A stretch of DNA of 64,000 bases from Solibacillus daqui (GCF_028747805.1 NZ_CP114887.1:1605501-1669500), one strand, 5' to 3'. Positions 52,385 to 61,558 are shown, numbered from the stretch's first letter. A program made the numbers and translations. Notes: generated from the sequence alone by a model not told the origin.

Positions 52385-52765
52385 ATGCCAACAGTTTTAG
52401 TTGTCGATGATTCGCTGTTTATGCGTGTCACTATAGGAAATATGTTTAAAGAATGGGGCTTTGAGGTCATAGGTGAGGCGGCAAACGGAAAAGAAGCGGT
52501 CGCATTATATGATCAATTAAAACCAGATTTTGTCACGATGGATATCACGATGCCTGTTATGACAGGGATTGAAGCAGTGAAAATTATTGTTGAAAAGGAT
52601 GTCGAGGCGAAGATTATTATGGTCACGGCTCTTGGCCAGCAAAAAAAGGTGAAGGCTGCAATTGAAAGTGGCGCGAAGGATTTTATAACGAAACCTTTCC
52701 AAGAAGAGCAATTAAAGATGGTTGCATTTAACGTCCTCAACTTAACATATTCCAGTCAACATTAG
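52385..52765 (+). CDS. Single-domain CheY-like response regulator (YneI-like)
   Basis: A 126-residue receiver domain with no output domain. Acidic pocket VVDDS (Asp8/Asp9), phosphorylation site FVTMDITMP (Asp53), Thr in MVTAL and Lys in ITKPF are all present. It lies between ccdA and ccdC, as yneI does in B. subtilis (called ccdB by position). Start ATG 52385 has only a weak ribosome site. Kinase partner unknown. Confidence 0.88.
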   Translation: MPTVLVVDDSLFMRVTIGNMFKEWGFEVIGEAANGKEAVALYDQLKPDFVTMDITMPVMTGIEAVKIIVEKDVEAKIIMVTALGQQKKVKAAIESGAKDFITKPFQEEQLKMVAFNVLNLTYSSQH

Positions 52766-52777
52766 AGGGGGGATAGG

Positions 52778-53269
52778 ATGTTTGACAACATACCTGCTTA
52801 CTATTTATTAATAGGAACGACGATAATGGCTGCAGCAATGGGAACATTCGCGTTATTTATTCGCATACGAGCTCAAAAAAAGCCAGTAAACGCGAAAAAA
52901 ATACTCATTCCACCTATTGCCATGTCAACGGGTGCATCGATGTTTTTATTCGAGGAATTTCGTGTTGCACCTCCACAAATTTTAGAAGCAGTAGCGGTAG
53001 GCTTAGTATTCTCTACGATATTAATTGCCACGTCAAAATTCGAAGTACGTGAAGGCGCAATTTATATGAAGCAATCAAAAGCGTTTCCTTTTATATTAAT
53101 TGGATTATTAATTTTCCGTATTATTATGAAAGTAATATTTGCTGATAGTTTTGATGTAGGCGAATTGGGTGGAATGTTCTTCATATTAGCATTCGCGATG
53201 CTGTTACCTTGGCGAATTGGCATGCTCATAAAATACAAAAAGCTTGAGAAATCACAAATTGTTGCATAA
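52778..53269 (+). CDS. CcdC family membrane protein (YneJ-like)
   Basis: A 163-residue protein with four transmembrane helices (~6-25, 43-60, 65-83, 105-150), conserved after the ccdA / response regulator genes in bacilli. AGAGGGGGGATAGG precedes ATG. Its role with CcdA is unclear; in B. subtilis it is not needed for cytochrome c synthesis. Confidence 0.85.
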   Translation: MFDNIPAYYLLIGTTIMAAAMGTFALFIRIRAQKKPVNAKKILIPPIAMSTGASMFLFEEFRVAPPQILEAVAVGLVFSTILIATSKFEVREGAIYMKQSKAFPFILIGLLIFRIIMKVIFADSFDVGELGGMFFILAFAMLLPWRIGMLIKYKKLEKSQIVA

Positions 53270-53273
53270 AAAA

Positions 53274-53310
53274 GGGGGTGTCCGAGAAGTGATTCTGGGA
53301 CACCTCCTTT
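53274..53310 (+). terminator. Terminator of the ccd operon
   Basis: GGGGGTGTCC / GGACACCTCC stem with a 14-nt loop, then TTT. Confidence 0.7.
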
Positions 53311-53390
53311 GCGCCGAGGATGGTGGAAATTTTATTTCGACCACCGCAGAAGCACCGCCTGCAGCGGATAATTAATACATGAACGAAGCA

Positions 53391-53430
53391 CTGCGCGAGA
53401 AGTATTTACTTTTCGCGCAGCACCTTTTTT
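53391..53430. terminator. Terminator between convergent ccd and DUF2621 genes
   Basis: Fourteen-bp stem CTGCGCGAGAAGTA / TACTTTTCGCGCAG with a 2-nt gap, then CACC and T6; it ends at the stop codon of the minus-strand gene. Confidence 0.75.
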
Positions 53431-53863
53431 AAGCTTCAAATAAATGATCGTAAGGGGTTGTATCGATTTTCATTTCGTTTAATTTCTTTCGTAAAAACTT
53501 ATGATCGCGTTTTGGTGAAGCGATAATATAGCCCCGAATGATTAAATCCGTATTGATTTTCGTTGCATGTTCAGTTAATGCAATTTCGCCAATTTTACCC
53601 GCAATTTTTTCCTTTGCTACCTGACGAAATAGCTCTGGTACAGGGCTCACTAACTCCCGAAGTAACTCTTTTTCCTCTTCACCCCATAGATGAATCGTTT
53701 TATCTAAATAAATATTTTGCCAATCTAAATCGGATTTGCCATCTTGTTTTGGAAGCGATTTTAAAAACTTGCGGAACATGAAAAAGCCTCCGATGCCCAT
53801 AAGTCCCACTAACGCAAATACCCAAAATACGATAAACCATAAAAACCAACCTTCTAAGCCCAC
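53429..53863 (-). CDS. DUF2621 family protein (YneK-like)
   Basis: A 144-residue protein: one N-terminal helix (WFLWFIVFWVFALVGLMGIG) then a cytosolic domain with LPKQDGKSDLDWQNIYLDKT and AKEKIAGKIGEIAL typical of DUF2621. In B. subtilis yneK sits next to ccdC; here it is next but convergent. GTG start on the minus strand after GAGGTG. Function unknown. Confidence 0.85.
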   Translation of the reverse strand: MGLEGWFLWFIVFWVFALVGLMGIGGFFMFRKFLKSLPKQDGKSDLDWQNIYLDKTIHLWGEEEKELLRELVSPVPELFRQVAKEKIAGKIGEIALTEHATKINTDLIIRGYIIASPKRDHKFLRKKLNEMKIDTTPYDHLFEA

Positions 53864-54057
53864 AATTACTCACCTCTTTTTCTCACTAAAATCTATTATA
53901 TAATTTTTCGTTGATAGAAAGTATAAATTTTTCAATAATACCCACAAATTCACATAATGATAGCCATTATTTCGTGCGATTTCATGCATAATGTTCATCC
54001 CCAATAGCTGCGGGTGAGTTAATTCTTATTTAATAGAAATGGAGCTTATGGGGTAAA

Positions 54058-54201
54058 CGCACATAAATTCCAGAAACCCGCACGCAAATCCCGAAATTCG
54101 CACGTATCCCACGGAAACCCGCACGCAAATCCTGAAATTCGCACGTATCCCACGGAAACCCGCACGCAAATCTCAGAAACCGCACGTATCCAGTATAAAA
54201 G
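54058..54201. repeat. Seven tandem 20-21 bp units starting CGCAC
   Basis: Units start at 54058, 54079, 54099, 54120, 54140, 54161 and 54181. Two types alternate: CGCACGCAAATCCCGAAATT and CGCACGTATCCCACGGAAAC(C). They lie in the 491-bp gap between the DUF2621 gene and the DUF1659 operon, 150 bp before its start. The contiguous units leave no spacers, so this is not a CRISPR array. Confidence 0.85.
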
Positions 54202-54354
54202 GACATGCGTTAGCTCACCTCCTAATGCCAATGTAGAAAATATTCCCTGTTTCGGTGATACGTCTACAAAACGAAAAAAAGTCAAAAAAACTTTCACCGA
54301 CCTTTCCCTTTTTTCAAATTTTAATGACATATATAAGGTAAGGAGGTGATCAAC

Positions 54355-54573
54355 ATGAACGATTTCGGATTCTTAAGTTCGACAATCTCGGTGTACTACG
54401 AAACAGGTTTAGACGCTAATGATGAGCCAATTATCAACAGTTCTACGTACCGCAATGTTTCAAATAATGTCACTGCTGCTCAAATTCAAGCAGTTGCACA
54501 GGCGTTAGTCGGTTTAACGGACTACACGTATATTGAAACAGTAAAAACCACAAAAGATCTAGTTGCACAATAG
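54355..54573 (+). CDS. DUF1659 family protein
   Basis: A 72-residue small protein starting MNDFGFLSSTISVYYETGLD, with the family's VSNNVTAAQIQAVAQALVGL pattern. ATG 54355 follows AAGGAGGTGAT. DUF1659, DUF2922 and YvrJ genes occur together in many Bacillales, as here. Function unknown. Confidence 0.88.
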   Translation: MNDFGFLSSTISVYYETGLDANDEPIINSSTYRNVSNNVTAAQIQAVAQALVGLTDYTYIETVKTTKDLVAQ

Positions 54574-54604
54574 GTTTTGCTACTAGAGGGAGGAGGTGAA
54601 GGAC

Positions 54605-54826
54605 ATGGCACAAGTATTACAAATGACATTTGCAAATTCGGCGGGGAAGACGATGACACTCAATGTCGCCAACCCAAAAGCTAGCTTAACTGAAGCTGAG
54701 GTAAATGCAGCGATGCAAACGATTGTCGACCAAGGTATTTTTTCACGTGAAGGGTTGTTGTTCAATGTGAAGAAAACAGCGAAAATCGTCGAGCGAAATG
54801 TAACTGAATTTGAATTAAATGCATAA
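54605..54826 (+). CDS. DUF2922 family protein
   Basis: A 73-residue protein with FANSAGKTMTLNVANPKASL and EVNAAMQTIVDQGIF, the DUF2922 pattern. ATG 54605 follows GGGAGGAGGTGAAGG. It is 31 bp after the DUF1659 stop and co-transcribed with it; a terminator lies between it and the yvrJ-like gene. Confidence 0.88.
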   Translation: MAQVLQMTFANSAGKTMTLNVANPKASLTEAEVNAAMQTIVDQGIFSREGLLFNVKKTAKIVERNVTEFELNA

Positions 54827-54832
54827 TCAAAG

Positions 54833-54866
54833 AAGCCGGTAAAGTACAGACTTTGCCGGTTTTTTC
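54833..54866 (+). terminator. Terminator inside the DUF1659-DUF2922-YvrJ cluster
   Basis: AAGCCGGTAAAG / CTTTGCCGGTTT stem with 6-nt loop TACAGA and T-run. Confidence 0.75.
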
Positions 54867-54888
54867 ATTCTAAAAGGAGGGGAATTTC

Positions 54889-55035
54889 ATGGAACAATGG
54901 ATTGCGCTTGTTCAAGACGTAACGTTTCCAATCTTTATTTCATTTTATTTGCTATATCGTATTGAAACGAAGCTTGAGGCGATTCATACCGCACTCGTTT
55001 CGTTGAATGCACCACGGAAAAACAGTGAATTGTGA
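54889..55035 (+). CDS. YvrJ family small membrane protein
   Basis: A 48-residue protein: MEQWIALVQDVTFPIFISFY followed by LLYRIETKLEAIHTALVSLN, the YvrJ pattern of a membrane helix with the F-P-I motif and then an amphipathic E-x-K-L helix. ATG 54889 follows AAAAGGAGGGG. It completes the DUF1659-DUF2922-YvrJ set. Function unknown; such sets are often near competence or surface genes. Confidence 0.82.
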   Translation: MEQWIALVQDVTFPIFISFYLLYRIETKLEAIHTALVSLNAPRKNSEL

Positions 55036-55142
55036 ACTTCAATTTCACAAATTTGCAATGAAACTTTCGAGTATTTACTATTGTACAACTTGGAAACTTA
55101 CATTAAGATGAAGGTAATGATTGGAAGAGTGGAGAGAGAGAC

Positions 55143-55745
55143 ATGACAAAACGATTCGCACTACTAGCTGCAGTAACTATACTGGTGCTTGTACTAAGCG
55201 CTTGTAGCAACTACCAATTTAAAGCAACGACTAATTTTGAGCTGGATAATTTTAATGTGCAAGACCACCGTGGTAATCCTGTTTCACTGGACGATTTAAA
55301 GGGTGAGCCATGGCTAGCGATGTTTATTTATACAACATGCCCAGATATTTGCCCTCCGATGACGTACAACATGAAAATGATTCAAGATGAGCTAATTGAA
55401 AAAGGGATTGAAGACTATAAAATTGTCGCCTTTACAGTAGATCCGAATACAGACTCAGCGGATGTATTAACAAAATACATCGGAAATTATGGCGTCGCAG
55501 ATGAATCCAAATGGTATTTATTAAACGGCTATGACCCAAAATTTATCGAGCAATATGCAAAAGGCTCGTTTAAAACAGCGGTTGTTGCACAGACTGAAAA
55601 CCCTATTCATGCGAATACCTTTTTCCTAGTTGACCAAAACGGTGTCGCAGTGAAAAACTACAACGGCGTTCAATCAGGGAATACCGAGGTGCCATACGAC
55701 ACAATTGTGTCGGACCTTGAGGCATTGATAAAGCAAGGTAAATAA
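55143..55745 (+). CDS. SCO family copper chaperone lipoprotein (YpmQ-like)
   Basis: A 200-residue thioredoxin-fold lipoprotein. The signal has lipobox LSAC (Cys21). The copper-binding TTCPDICPPM motif carries the C-x3-C pair, and the distal His is in NPIHANTFFLVD. In Bacillus, Sco delivers copper to the CuA site of cytochrome c oxidase. GGAGAGAGA precedes ATG. Monocistronic with terminator; no oxidase genes are in the window. Confidence 0.92.
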   Translation: MTKRFALLAAVTILVLVLSACSNYQFKATTNFELDNFNVQDHRGNPVSLDDLKGEPWLAMFIYTTCPDICPPMTYNMKMIQDELIEKGIEDYKIVAFTVDPNTDSADVLTKYIGNYGVADESKWYLLNGYDPKFIEQYAKGSFKTAVVAQTENPIHANTFFLVDQNGVAVKNYNGVQSGNTEVPYDTIVSDLEALIKQGK

Positions 55746-55754
55746 GCAACCATC

Positions 55755-55784
55755 AACTGTACTCAATTTGGGTGCAGTTTTTTT
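55755..55784 (+). terminator. Terminator after the Sco gene
   Basis: AACTGTACT / GGTGCAGTT stem with 7-nt loop and T-run. Confidence 0.7.
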
Positions 55785-55968
55785 GTTGGCAAAAATCATA
55801 AATTTTTACTAATCTTTTAAGCATTATTTCCGATATTAGAGGTAGATTATGTATTAGAACTATTGCATATATCTTTGTTATCTCAGGATTATAGTAAATT
55901 CCTTAGGATTAACCAAAATGTAGAAGATGTTATGTATACTGAAATGGAAAAGTTAGGAGAGATGTCTT

Positions 55969-58900
55969 ATGAATTACAAGAAAATATTGGCAGCTACAGC
56001 CGTAACCTCAGCAGCATTTGTTGTGCCGGTGATGGTCGGTGCAGAGGATATTCTACCTATTGAAAAGGATGAGTTAATTAAAGATGGTACATATTCAGTA
56101 GGAGATACGGTTAATGCAGCACTCACAGAAATTAAAACGACTACTACAGCTGAAGACGGAACAACTACTGAAACAGTGGATAAAATTGTTTCCTATGAAT
56201 GGTTTGTTGGCGACGCAACAACAGCTAGTTCTCAAACTGCTGAAATCAAGCTTCCTATTCATGCAGAAGGAAAAACTGTAAAGCTTATTGTGACAACAGA
56301 GGGACAGAAGAAATATTTTAAAGAAATTACGGTAGAAGCACTTGGTACTTTAACAGCTGATGTTGGATATGAAGAAGGTATTAATTCACCTCGAGTTAAT
56401 TCAACAATCACGATGAAAAGCTTAAATATTCCAGATAAAAATGAAGTGATTTCGGGCTATGAATGGTATTTAGTAGATGGAAGTCAATACAAATTATTAG
56501 TCGGTGAAAACGCTATTGACTTAGAGATTCCAATTGAATTTTCAGGAAAAGAAATTCTATTTGTTGTAAAAACAGAATCAGGAAAAGCTTATAAGAAAAC
56601 TGTAAAAATTGATGAGCTTAAATTTGGCTCAAATCCGGTTACCTATTCAGTAAAAGTAAATGGTAAGCAAACAGAACTCCCACTTTCGACTGAACTTTTA
56701 CCAGGCGATCAGATTCAGATAGACCATTCGGAAATTATTGGGAATGGTGGCGAGATCTTAAGTGCTGAAGATTATGAGGTGCAATATAAATGGGTAGCAT
56801 TTAATGGGAATGACAACCAGTTTACTTTGCCAAATGCAACAGGGAAGACCTTTACAATTCCGGTAGATAGCGAAAAGCAAGGGTATGAAAGATTTGAAGT
56901 AACGGTAACCATTTCAGTTCCAAATATCGCTACTGTAGATAGTACGACGATTGGAATTGGTACTAGTAACGAGCCTATCAAAGATTTAATCGATAACATT
57001 AACAAATTAATTGAGTTTAAAAAATATACAGATTTACAAGCTAAAGTAAATGGATTATTAGATTCCTATAATCAATTAAATGACAGTGCCAAATCGGCGA
57101 TTACGAATTATTCAAAGCTAGAGGAATACGCGCAAGCCTTTAAAGTAGTAGAACCGTTAACAAAGGACTTTAGCAAACTTAATTCTGATTATACAAACCT
57201 CGTATCGGGTATAGATACGACTGTTAAGCAAGCGGAATTATTAAAATCGGTTAATTCATTGCGCCAATCTTTCAATAAATTAACAGCAAAACAAAAGGAA
57301 ATTTATCATTTATTTGAAGTAGATAATGCTGCCCCATCAATCGCTCAATTGCATGAATGGATTGTAAAAATTGGTGATAATGATATTGATTATGTAACGA
57401 ACAAAGCAGTCAAGGCATTTAATGATAAAGTTACAGATGAGGTTTTTGATGGCAAGTATAAAATTGTTTTCGATAACGATTCAAATGACTTTGTGGAACT
57501 AAAAGCTTTCGAGGAAAAAATTAAGCAATATTTAGACGAGGCAAAAACATTTGATAACGCGTACCAGGCACTACTCAAAACAGATGTGTTAAAAATAGCA
57601 CAAGCGGATGTGAAAAAAGCACGCGAGGTTATTGAAAAAATAAATAAAATTAGCACATTAACTGATAAGAAGAAGGCAAGTGCAATTATTGCCGCAGAAA
57701 AGGCCTACAATAAATTAAACTTAGCTCAAGCATCATTAATATCAGTAGATACAATGGAGAAGTTACTAAATCCATTTACGGACGATGAAGAACAGAATCA
57801 AGAAGATGCTAAAGAAGCAGTACAAAATCTTATTGATCGAATTAATGATATTTTACCAACAGCTGGCACAGGTAAAGAGTACCCACTTGATATTGAAACG
57901 TTAGAGAGTGAGTTAGATGGAATTGCCATTGATTATAAGCTACTAACTTCTGAACAGAAAAAGCTAGTGACAAACTATAAATCGGTAAGCCAAGTGAAAA
58001 AAGATGTATCTGCGGCGAAACGTGTAGCGATGTCCGTTGTAAAGGCTGAGGAAGCAGAAGCAGAGGCGACAAACTATGAAGGGGATGAAAACCGTTCAAA
58101 GTATATTAGTAAAATGAAATCAGCGCATAGTAAATACAATTCTGCCTATAAAGCCTATACAAAGCTAACAATCGAACAAAAAAGCTTAGTAGATGGTGAT
58201 GCGTTAAAGAGTGCCATCGCCAGTATTACTGCGATTATTGATGATGAGGAATTTGCTGGTAAAGGTGAGTATGATAGCAGTAAAAGTAGTGAAGTAGTGT
58301 CACAGATTGAAAAAATCGCTGAGTTATTAAAGACGGCAGAAAGTACGGCGCTAGCGAATAGTGGTGGCATGAATACGGATGCGGATTTACAGCTGGCGAT
58401 TAATACAGCAAAATCAATGTATAAATCTTTAAACTCGTTCGAGAAAAAATTGGTGCATAATTATGCCCTTATTTCAACAGCATCTAGCCATTTATCGAAG
58501 GCGGATTCTGTAAAAAAACGCTTATTAGCTGTGAGCGACGAGAAAAAATTCGCCAGTGCTAAACAATCATTTGATAAGCTACAACCTGTCCAAAAAGGCT
58601 TGATTTTTGGCACATATACAGAAGTAAGCGATAAATATTCATCATCAGGTTCGTCAACTTTACAAGAACTTAATGATTTGTTGACAGACTTTTTCGAGGT
58701 TGGAAATTATAATATCGTAGAATTTAAAGAGCTTCAAAAGCAATTGCAATATTTATCAACTACACAGCTCAAAACATTAACATATTATAAACAATATCAA
58801 GCAATGGAAAAGGATGTAAAAACGGTTGATTCCTTTGTTGCCAAAATGGTGAAGCTTGGTGAGAATCCAACTTATTCACAAAAGGATTCGATTTATAAGA

Positions 58901-59352
58901 GCTATTTAAAATTAACGCAAGTACAGCAGCAATTATTAAGCACTTACCCTAATACAGATGGAACAGGTATGTACTCTGAAATTCTTTTCAGTTGGATGGA
59001 CGAAGCGAAGGGAGCAGCATCTGATTTAAATACTCGTATTGGTGAAATAATTGTCAGCGGTAAATACTTCGTTACCCTAGAAGGTACTTCAAAGTTAGAG
59101 AAATTAGCCAATTTTGAACAGCAATTAGATGTCTTTACAAAAGAATACAAGGCACTGGATTCAAAAGAGCGCAAATTAGTGGTGAACTATTCGTATATTA
59201 ATAGCGCTGAAAAGGATATGAAGGCGGTGCGTACGGTAATTCAGTTAGAAAAAGAGCTTGAAAATGCTGAAGATCAAAGTAAACTACAGCAAGCTATTAA
59301 TAAGCTGACAGTTGAGCAGCAATCTTTATATGAACTAGTAAAACAACCATAG
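55969..59352 (+). CDS. Large secreted helical-repeat surface protein
   Basis: A 1,127-residue exported protein: signal peptide (~1-25, ending VGAE), three beta-rich modules (~40-120, 125-215, 220-335) sharing a central YEW/YEW/YKW strand, then ~790 residues of helical repeats. The helices carry about eleven variants of a motif like Y-x-x-L-T-x-E-Q-K-x-L-V-x-N-Y (SEQKKLVTNYKSVSQ; SFEKKLVHNYALIS; SKERKLVVNYSYINSAEKD). No LPXTG, SLH or transmembrane anchor is visible. A structural, fibre or matrix role is inferred; the family is not recognised by name. TAGGAGAGA precedes ATG. Confidence 0.75.
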   Translation: MNYKKILAATAVTSAAFVVPVMVGAEDILPIEKDELIKDGTYSVGDTVNAALTEIKTTTTAEDGTTTETVDKIVSYEWFVGDATTASSQTAEIKLPIHAEGKTVKLIVTTEGQKKYFKEITVEALGTLTADVGYEEGINSPRVNSTITMKSLNIPDKNEVISGYEWYLVDGSQYKLLVGENAIDLEIPIEFSGKEILFVVKTESGKAYKKTVKIDELKFGSNPVTYSVKVNGKQTELPLSTELLPGDQIQIDHSEIIGNGGEILSAEDYEVQYKWVAFNGNDNQFTLPNATGKTFTIPVDSEKQGYERFEVTVTISVPNIATVDSTTIGIGTSNEPIKDLIDNINKLIEFKKYTDLQAKVNGLLDSYNQLNDSAKSAITNYSKLEEYAQAFKVVEPLTKDFSKLNSDYTNLVSGIDTTVKQAELLKSVNSLRQSFNKLTAKQKEIYHLFEVDNAAPSIAQLHEWIVKIGDNDIDYVTNKAVKAFNDKVTDEVFDGKYKIVFDNDSNDFVELKAFEEKIKQYLDEAKTFDNAYQALLKTDVLKIAQADVKKAREVIEKINKISTLTDKKKASAIIAAEKAYNKLNLAQASLISVDTMEKLLNPFTDDEEQNQEDAKEAVQNLIDRINDILPTAGTGKEYPLDIETLESELDGIAIDYKLLTSEQKKLVTNYKSVSQVKKDVSAAKRVAMSVVKAEEAEAEATNYEGDENRSKYISKMKSAHSKYNSAYKAYTKLTIEQKSLVDGDALKSAIASITAIIDDEEFAGKGEYDSSKSSEVVSQIEKIAELLKTAESTALANSGGMNTDADLQLAINTAKSMYKSLNSFEKKLVHNYALISTASSHLSKADSVKKRLLAVSDEKKFASAKQSFDKLQPVQKGLIFGTYTEVSDKYSSSGSSTLQELNDLLTDFFEVGNYNIVEFKELQKQLQYLSTTQLKTLTYYKQYQAMEKDVKTVDSFVAKMVKLGENPTYSQKDSIYKSYLKLTQVQQQLLSTYPNTDGTGMYSEILFSWMDEAKGAASDLNTRIGEIIVSGKYFVTLEGTSKLEKLANFEQQLDVFTKEYKALDSKERKLVVNYSYINSAEKDMKAVRTVIQLEKELENAEDQSKLQQAINKLTVEQQSLYELVKQP

Positions 59353-59361
59353 TAATTTTCT

Positions 59362-59398
59362 CCCCAAATGTATAATTCCATACATTTGGGGTTTTTTT
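59362..59398 (+). terminator. Rho-independent terminator
   Basis: Perfect 12-bp stem CCCCAAATGTAT / ATACATTTGGGG with 6-nt loop and T7. Confidence 0.9.
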
Positions 59399-59471
59399 AT
59401 CTCGTCAAACCCCGCCGCGCTTGTTATAATTCAAATAATCAGAAAACTTTAAAGTGATAGGGGTGTGCGTT

Positions 59472-60092
59472 ATGACGAGTGTGACGCTATTCATCGTTGC
59501 CTGTGTGCTACTCATTATTTTACCAGGACCAGATACAGCGATTGTCACGAAAAATACCGTGATTGGTGGACGTAAGGGCGGTATGCAGACGATGATTGGC
59601 TCTTGCGTTGGGCTATCCATTCATACGGTCGCGGCAGTCGCAGGTTTATCTGCTATAATCGTAAAATCCGCTGTTGCCTTCACAATTATTAAATATATTG
59701 GAGCCGCCTATTTATGTTATTTAGGGATACGAACACTTATAAGTATGCGTGCAAAGAAAAATCAAGTTGAAGAGGAAGTACTTGTCGATGCGAAGGGCAA
59801 TACGTATTTTAAGCAAGGATTTATCACGAATATTACCAATCCAAAGGTTGCTGTCTTTTTCTTAACGTTTTTACCACAATTTTTATCACCTGGAGCGGAT
59901 GCATTTTGGTCATTTTTAGTGATGGGCATTATTTATACGGTCCTGACATTTGCATGGTTTTTCTTCTATGTGGTGTTACTCGACAAAATCCGCACATTTA
60001 TGAAGCGCCCATCAACACAGGCCGCAATCGAAATGGTGACGGGCATAGTACTCATTGGCTTTGGGATTAAGCTAGCGTTTGAAAAGGCGTGA
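59472..60092 (+). CDS. LysE/RhtB family amino acid exporter
   Basis: A 206-residue, six-helix translocator. The N-terminal VACVLLIILPGPDTAIVTKN carries the family signature (PGPD) and GGRKGGMQTMIGSCVGLSIH the following loop; ITNPKVAVFFLTFLPQF is the second conserved block. It should export amino acids or derivatives. Start chosen at ATG 59472 after AGGGGTG. Monocistronic with terminator. Confidence 0.9.
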   Translation: MTSVTLFIVACVLLIILPGPDTAIVTKNTVIGGRKGGMQTMIGSCVGLSIHTVAAVAGLSAIIVKSAVAFTIIKYIGAAYLCYLGIRTLISMRAKKNQVEEEVLVDAKGNTYFKQGFITNITNPKVAVFFLTFLPQFLSPGADAFWSFLVMGIIYTVLTFAWFFFYVVLLDKIRTFMKRPSTQAAIEMVTGIVLIGFGIKLAFEKA

Positions 60093-60162
60093 TCATCTAG
60101 CCCCTAGTAGCGTTCATCAACGAGTTTGGTAATTGGGTAGAAACATTAAATAACAATCTTAT

Positions 60163-60204
60163 TGGAGGCACAATTCGCATTTGAATTCGTGTCTCCTTTT
60201 TTTT
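60163..60204 (+). terminator. Terminator after the LysE-type gene
   Basis: GGAGGCACAATTC pairs with GAATTCGTGTCTCC around a short loop (one bulge); T8 follows. Confidence 0.75.
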
Positions 60205-60300
60205 ACATAATAAGTCGCCCTTTCTGAAAAGTAATAAAAATGGGGATATTATCCAAATGTTGTGTTATATTTCTATAAACACTAAAAAGGGGCGATTTCT

Positions 60301-60753
60301 ATGAAGGACTGTTTTATTTGCAATAAACACGCAGGGAATATCGAAACAGCTGGGGTTATGATCTATGAAGATGAACATGTGTATGTGGGACACATTGATA
60401 GAAATGGTAAACCCAACTATATAGGTCATATTATGATTGACCTAAAAAGACACGCACCGACACTTGCTGAAATGACAGTAGAAGAAGCAAAAGCTTTCGG
60501 TATCATTATGGCTAGAGTTAGTAAAGCACTAAAAGATTCAGAAAACGCTGAACATATCTACTCACTTGTTTCGGGGAATTCTGTTCCACATCTTCATATG
60601 CACCTAGTTGCTCGTTATCCTAACACACCAAAAGAGCATTGGGGACCGATGGAAGTTTACGATTGGGAGGATGCTCCTATGGGTAGTAACAATGAAGTGA
60701 TTGATCTTTGTAATCGTTTAAAAACATACTTAGAGAATAACCAATATGAATAA
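60301..60753 (+). CDS. HIT family hydrolase
   Basis: A 150-residue histidine-triad protein: the catalytic triad is VPHLHMHLVARYP (H-x-H-x-H). An N-terminal CFICNKHAG holds a Cys pair that binds zinc in Hint-type members, with a matching GHIMIDLKRH. It hydrolyses nucleotide conjugates such as AMP-lysine or dinucleoside polyphosphates. AAAAGGGGCG precedes ATG. The 3' end overlaps the PP2C-like gene by 8 bp, so the two are translated together. Confidence 0.88.
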   Translation: MKDCFICNKHAGNIETAGVMIYEDEHVYVGHIDRNGKPNYIGHIMIDLKRHAPTLAEMTVEEAKAFGIIMARVSKALKDSENAEHIYSLVSGNSVPHLHMHLVARYPNTPKEHWGPMEVYDWEDAPMGSNNEVIDLCNRLKTYLENNQYE

Positions 60754-61558
60754 TAGTATCAAAGATTTTAGTTGGGTTGGAAGTCAGGAAAACTTCGTGG
60801 ATAGAGAAAACATAAGGTATGTAAACCATATCATTGTAGGGCGATATGGCGGAAATTCAAATGCAGGGCAATATAAGAATGAAGATGGATGCCTTGTATG
60901 GTTGAACGAAAACGAAGATTGGGAGTTCGTTATTATTTTAGATGCACATAACACAGCCGAGAGTGCCGAAAAAATAGTAGAATTATTCGAAAATGAAAAG
61001 ATTCAAATAAAGAATTTATTGTCTATGAAAATATCTCAAAAAACATTTAAGACGCTAGAAGAAAAAATTTTAAGCATGTTCCAATCTAGAGAATTCATAT
61101 CTACCTGCCGAAATGTCCAAGGTGAAACTGCATGTTTAATTGTTGTTAGAAAAGATAAATATATTTGGTGGTTTTCTGTTGGCGACTGCGTTCTTTATTT
61201 ATTTCACCCAGAATTATCTGCATTAGGTCAATACCAAGTAAATCAAAGACAATTCTATGAATGGATAGGACAAGTCAATACATTTGAACAAGAAGTACCT
61301 TGTTACAGTGTAGGAAAAAGAGAATTAAGACAGGGAGAAAATCGCCTATTTCTAACCACTGATGGTCTAATTGAATGTCCAAATGAACCATATTCAAACC
61401 CCAAAAGCATCTATGATTCTTTCGATAATTCTAAGGAAGAAGAAAGCATTAAAACACTGTTTCAAAACATCCAAGAAAACAATGTCCTAGATAGTACTAC
61501 CATTATTTCTTGGAATGTAACTATTCTAAAGGAAGTTACTTTACCGAGTAATCTGTAG
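60746..61558 (+). CDS. PP2C-like protein phosphatase
   Basis: A 270-residue protein whose pattern fits the PP2C fold: KNEDGCLVW and VIILDAHN for the first metal Asp positions, ETACLIVVRKD, WWFSVGDCVLYLF (the usual GDSR is GDC) and LFLTTDGLIECPN for the distal DG. Asp residues of the binuclear metal site are mostly in place, so it may be active. It overlaps the HIT gene and should be co-regulated with it. Target unknown. Confidence 0.7.
   Translation: MNNSIKDFSWVGSQENFVDRENIRYVNHIIVGRYGGNSNAGQYKNEDGCLVWLNENEDWEFVIILDAHNTAESAEKIVELFENEKIQIKNLLSMKISQKTFKTLEEKILSMFQSREFISTCRNVQGETACLIVVRKDKYIWWFSVGDCVLYLFHPELSALGQYQVNQRQFYEWIGQVNTFEQEVPCYSVGKRELRQGENRLFLTTDGLIECPNEPYSNPKSIYDSFDNSKEEESIKTLFQNIQENNVLDSTTIISWNVTILKEVTLPSNL

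Noticed and set aside
54058..54201. Possible CRISPR array
   Set aside because: Units are contiguous with no unique spacers and no cas genes are nearby.
54046..54330. A 94-codon minus-strand open frame with internal repeats
   Set aside because: It is produced by the 20-21 bp tandem repeat array, has no ribosome site and no known domain.
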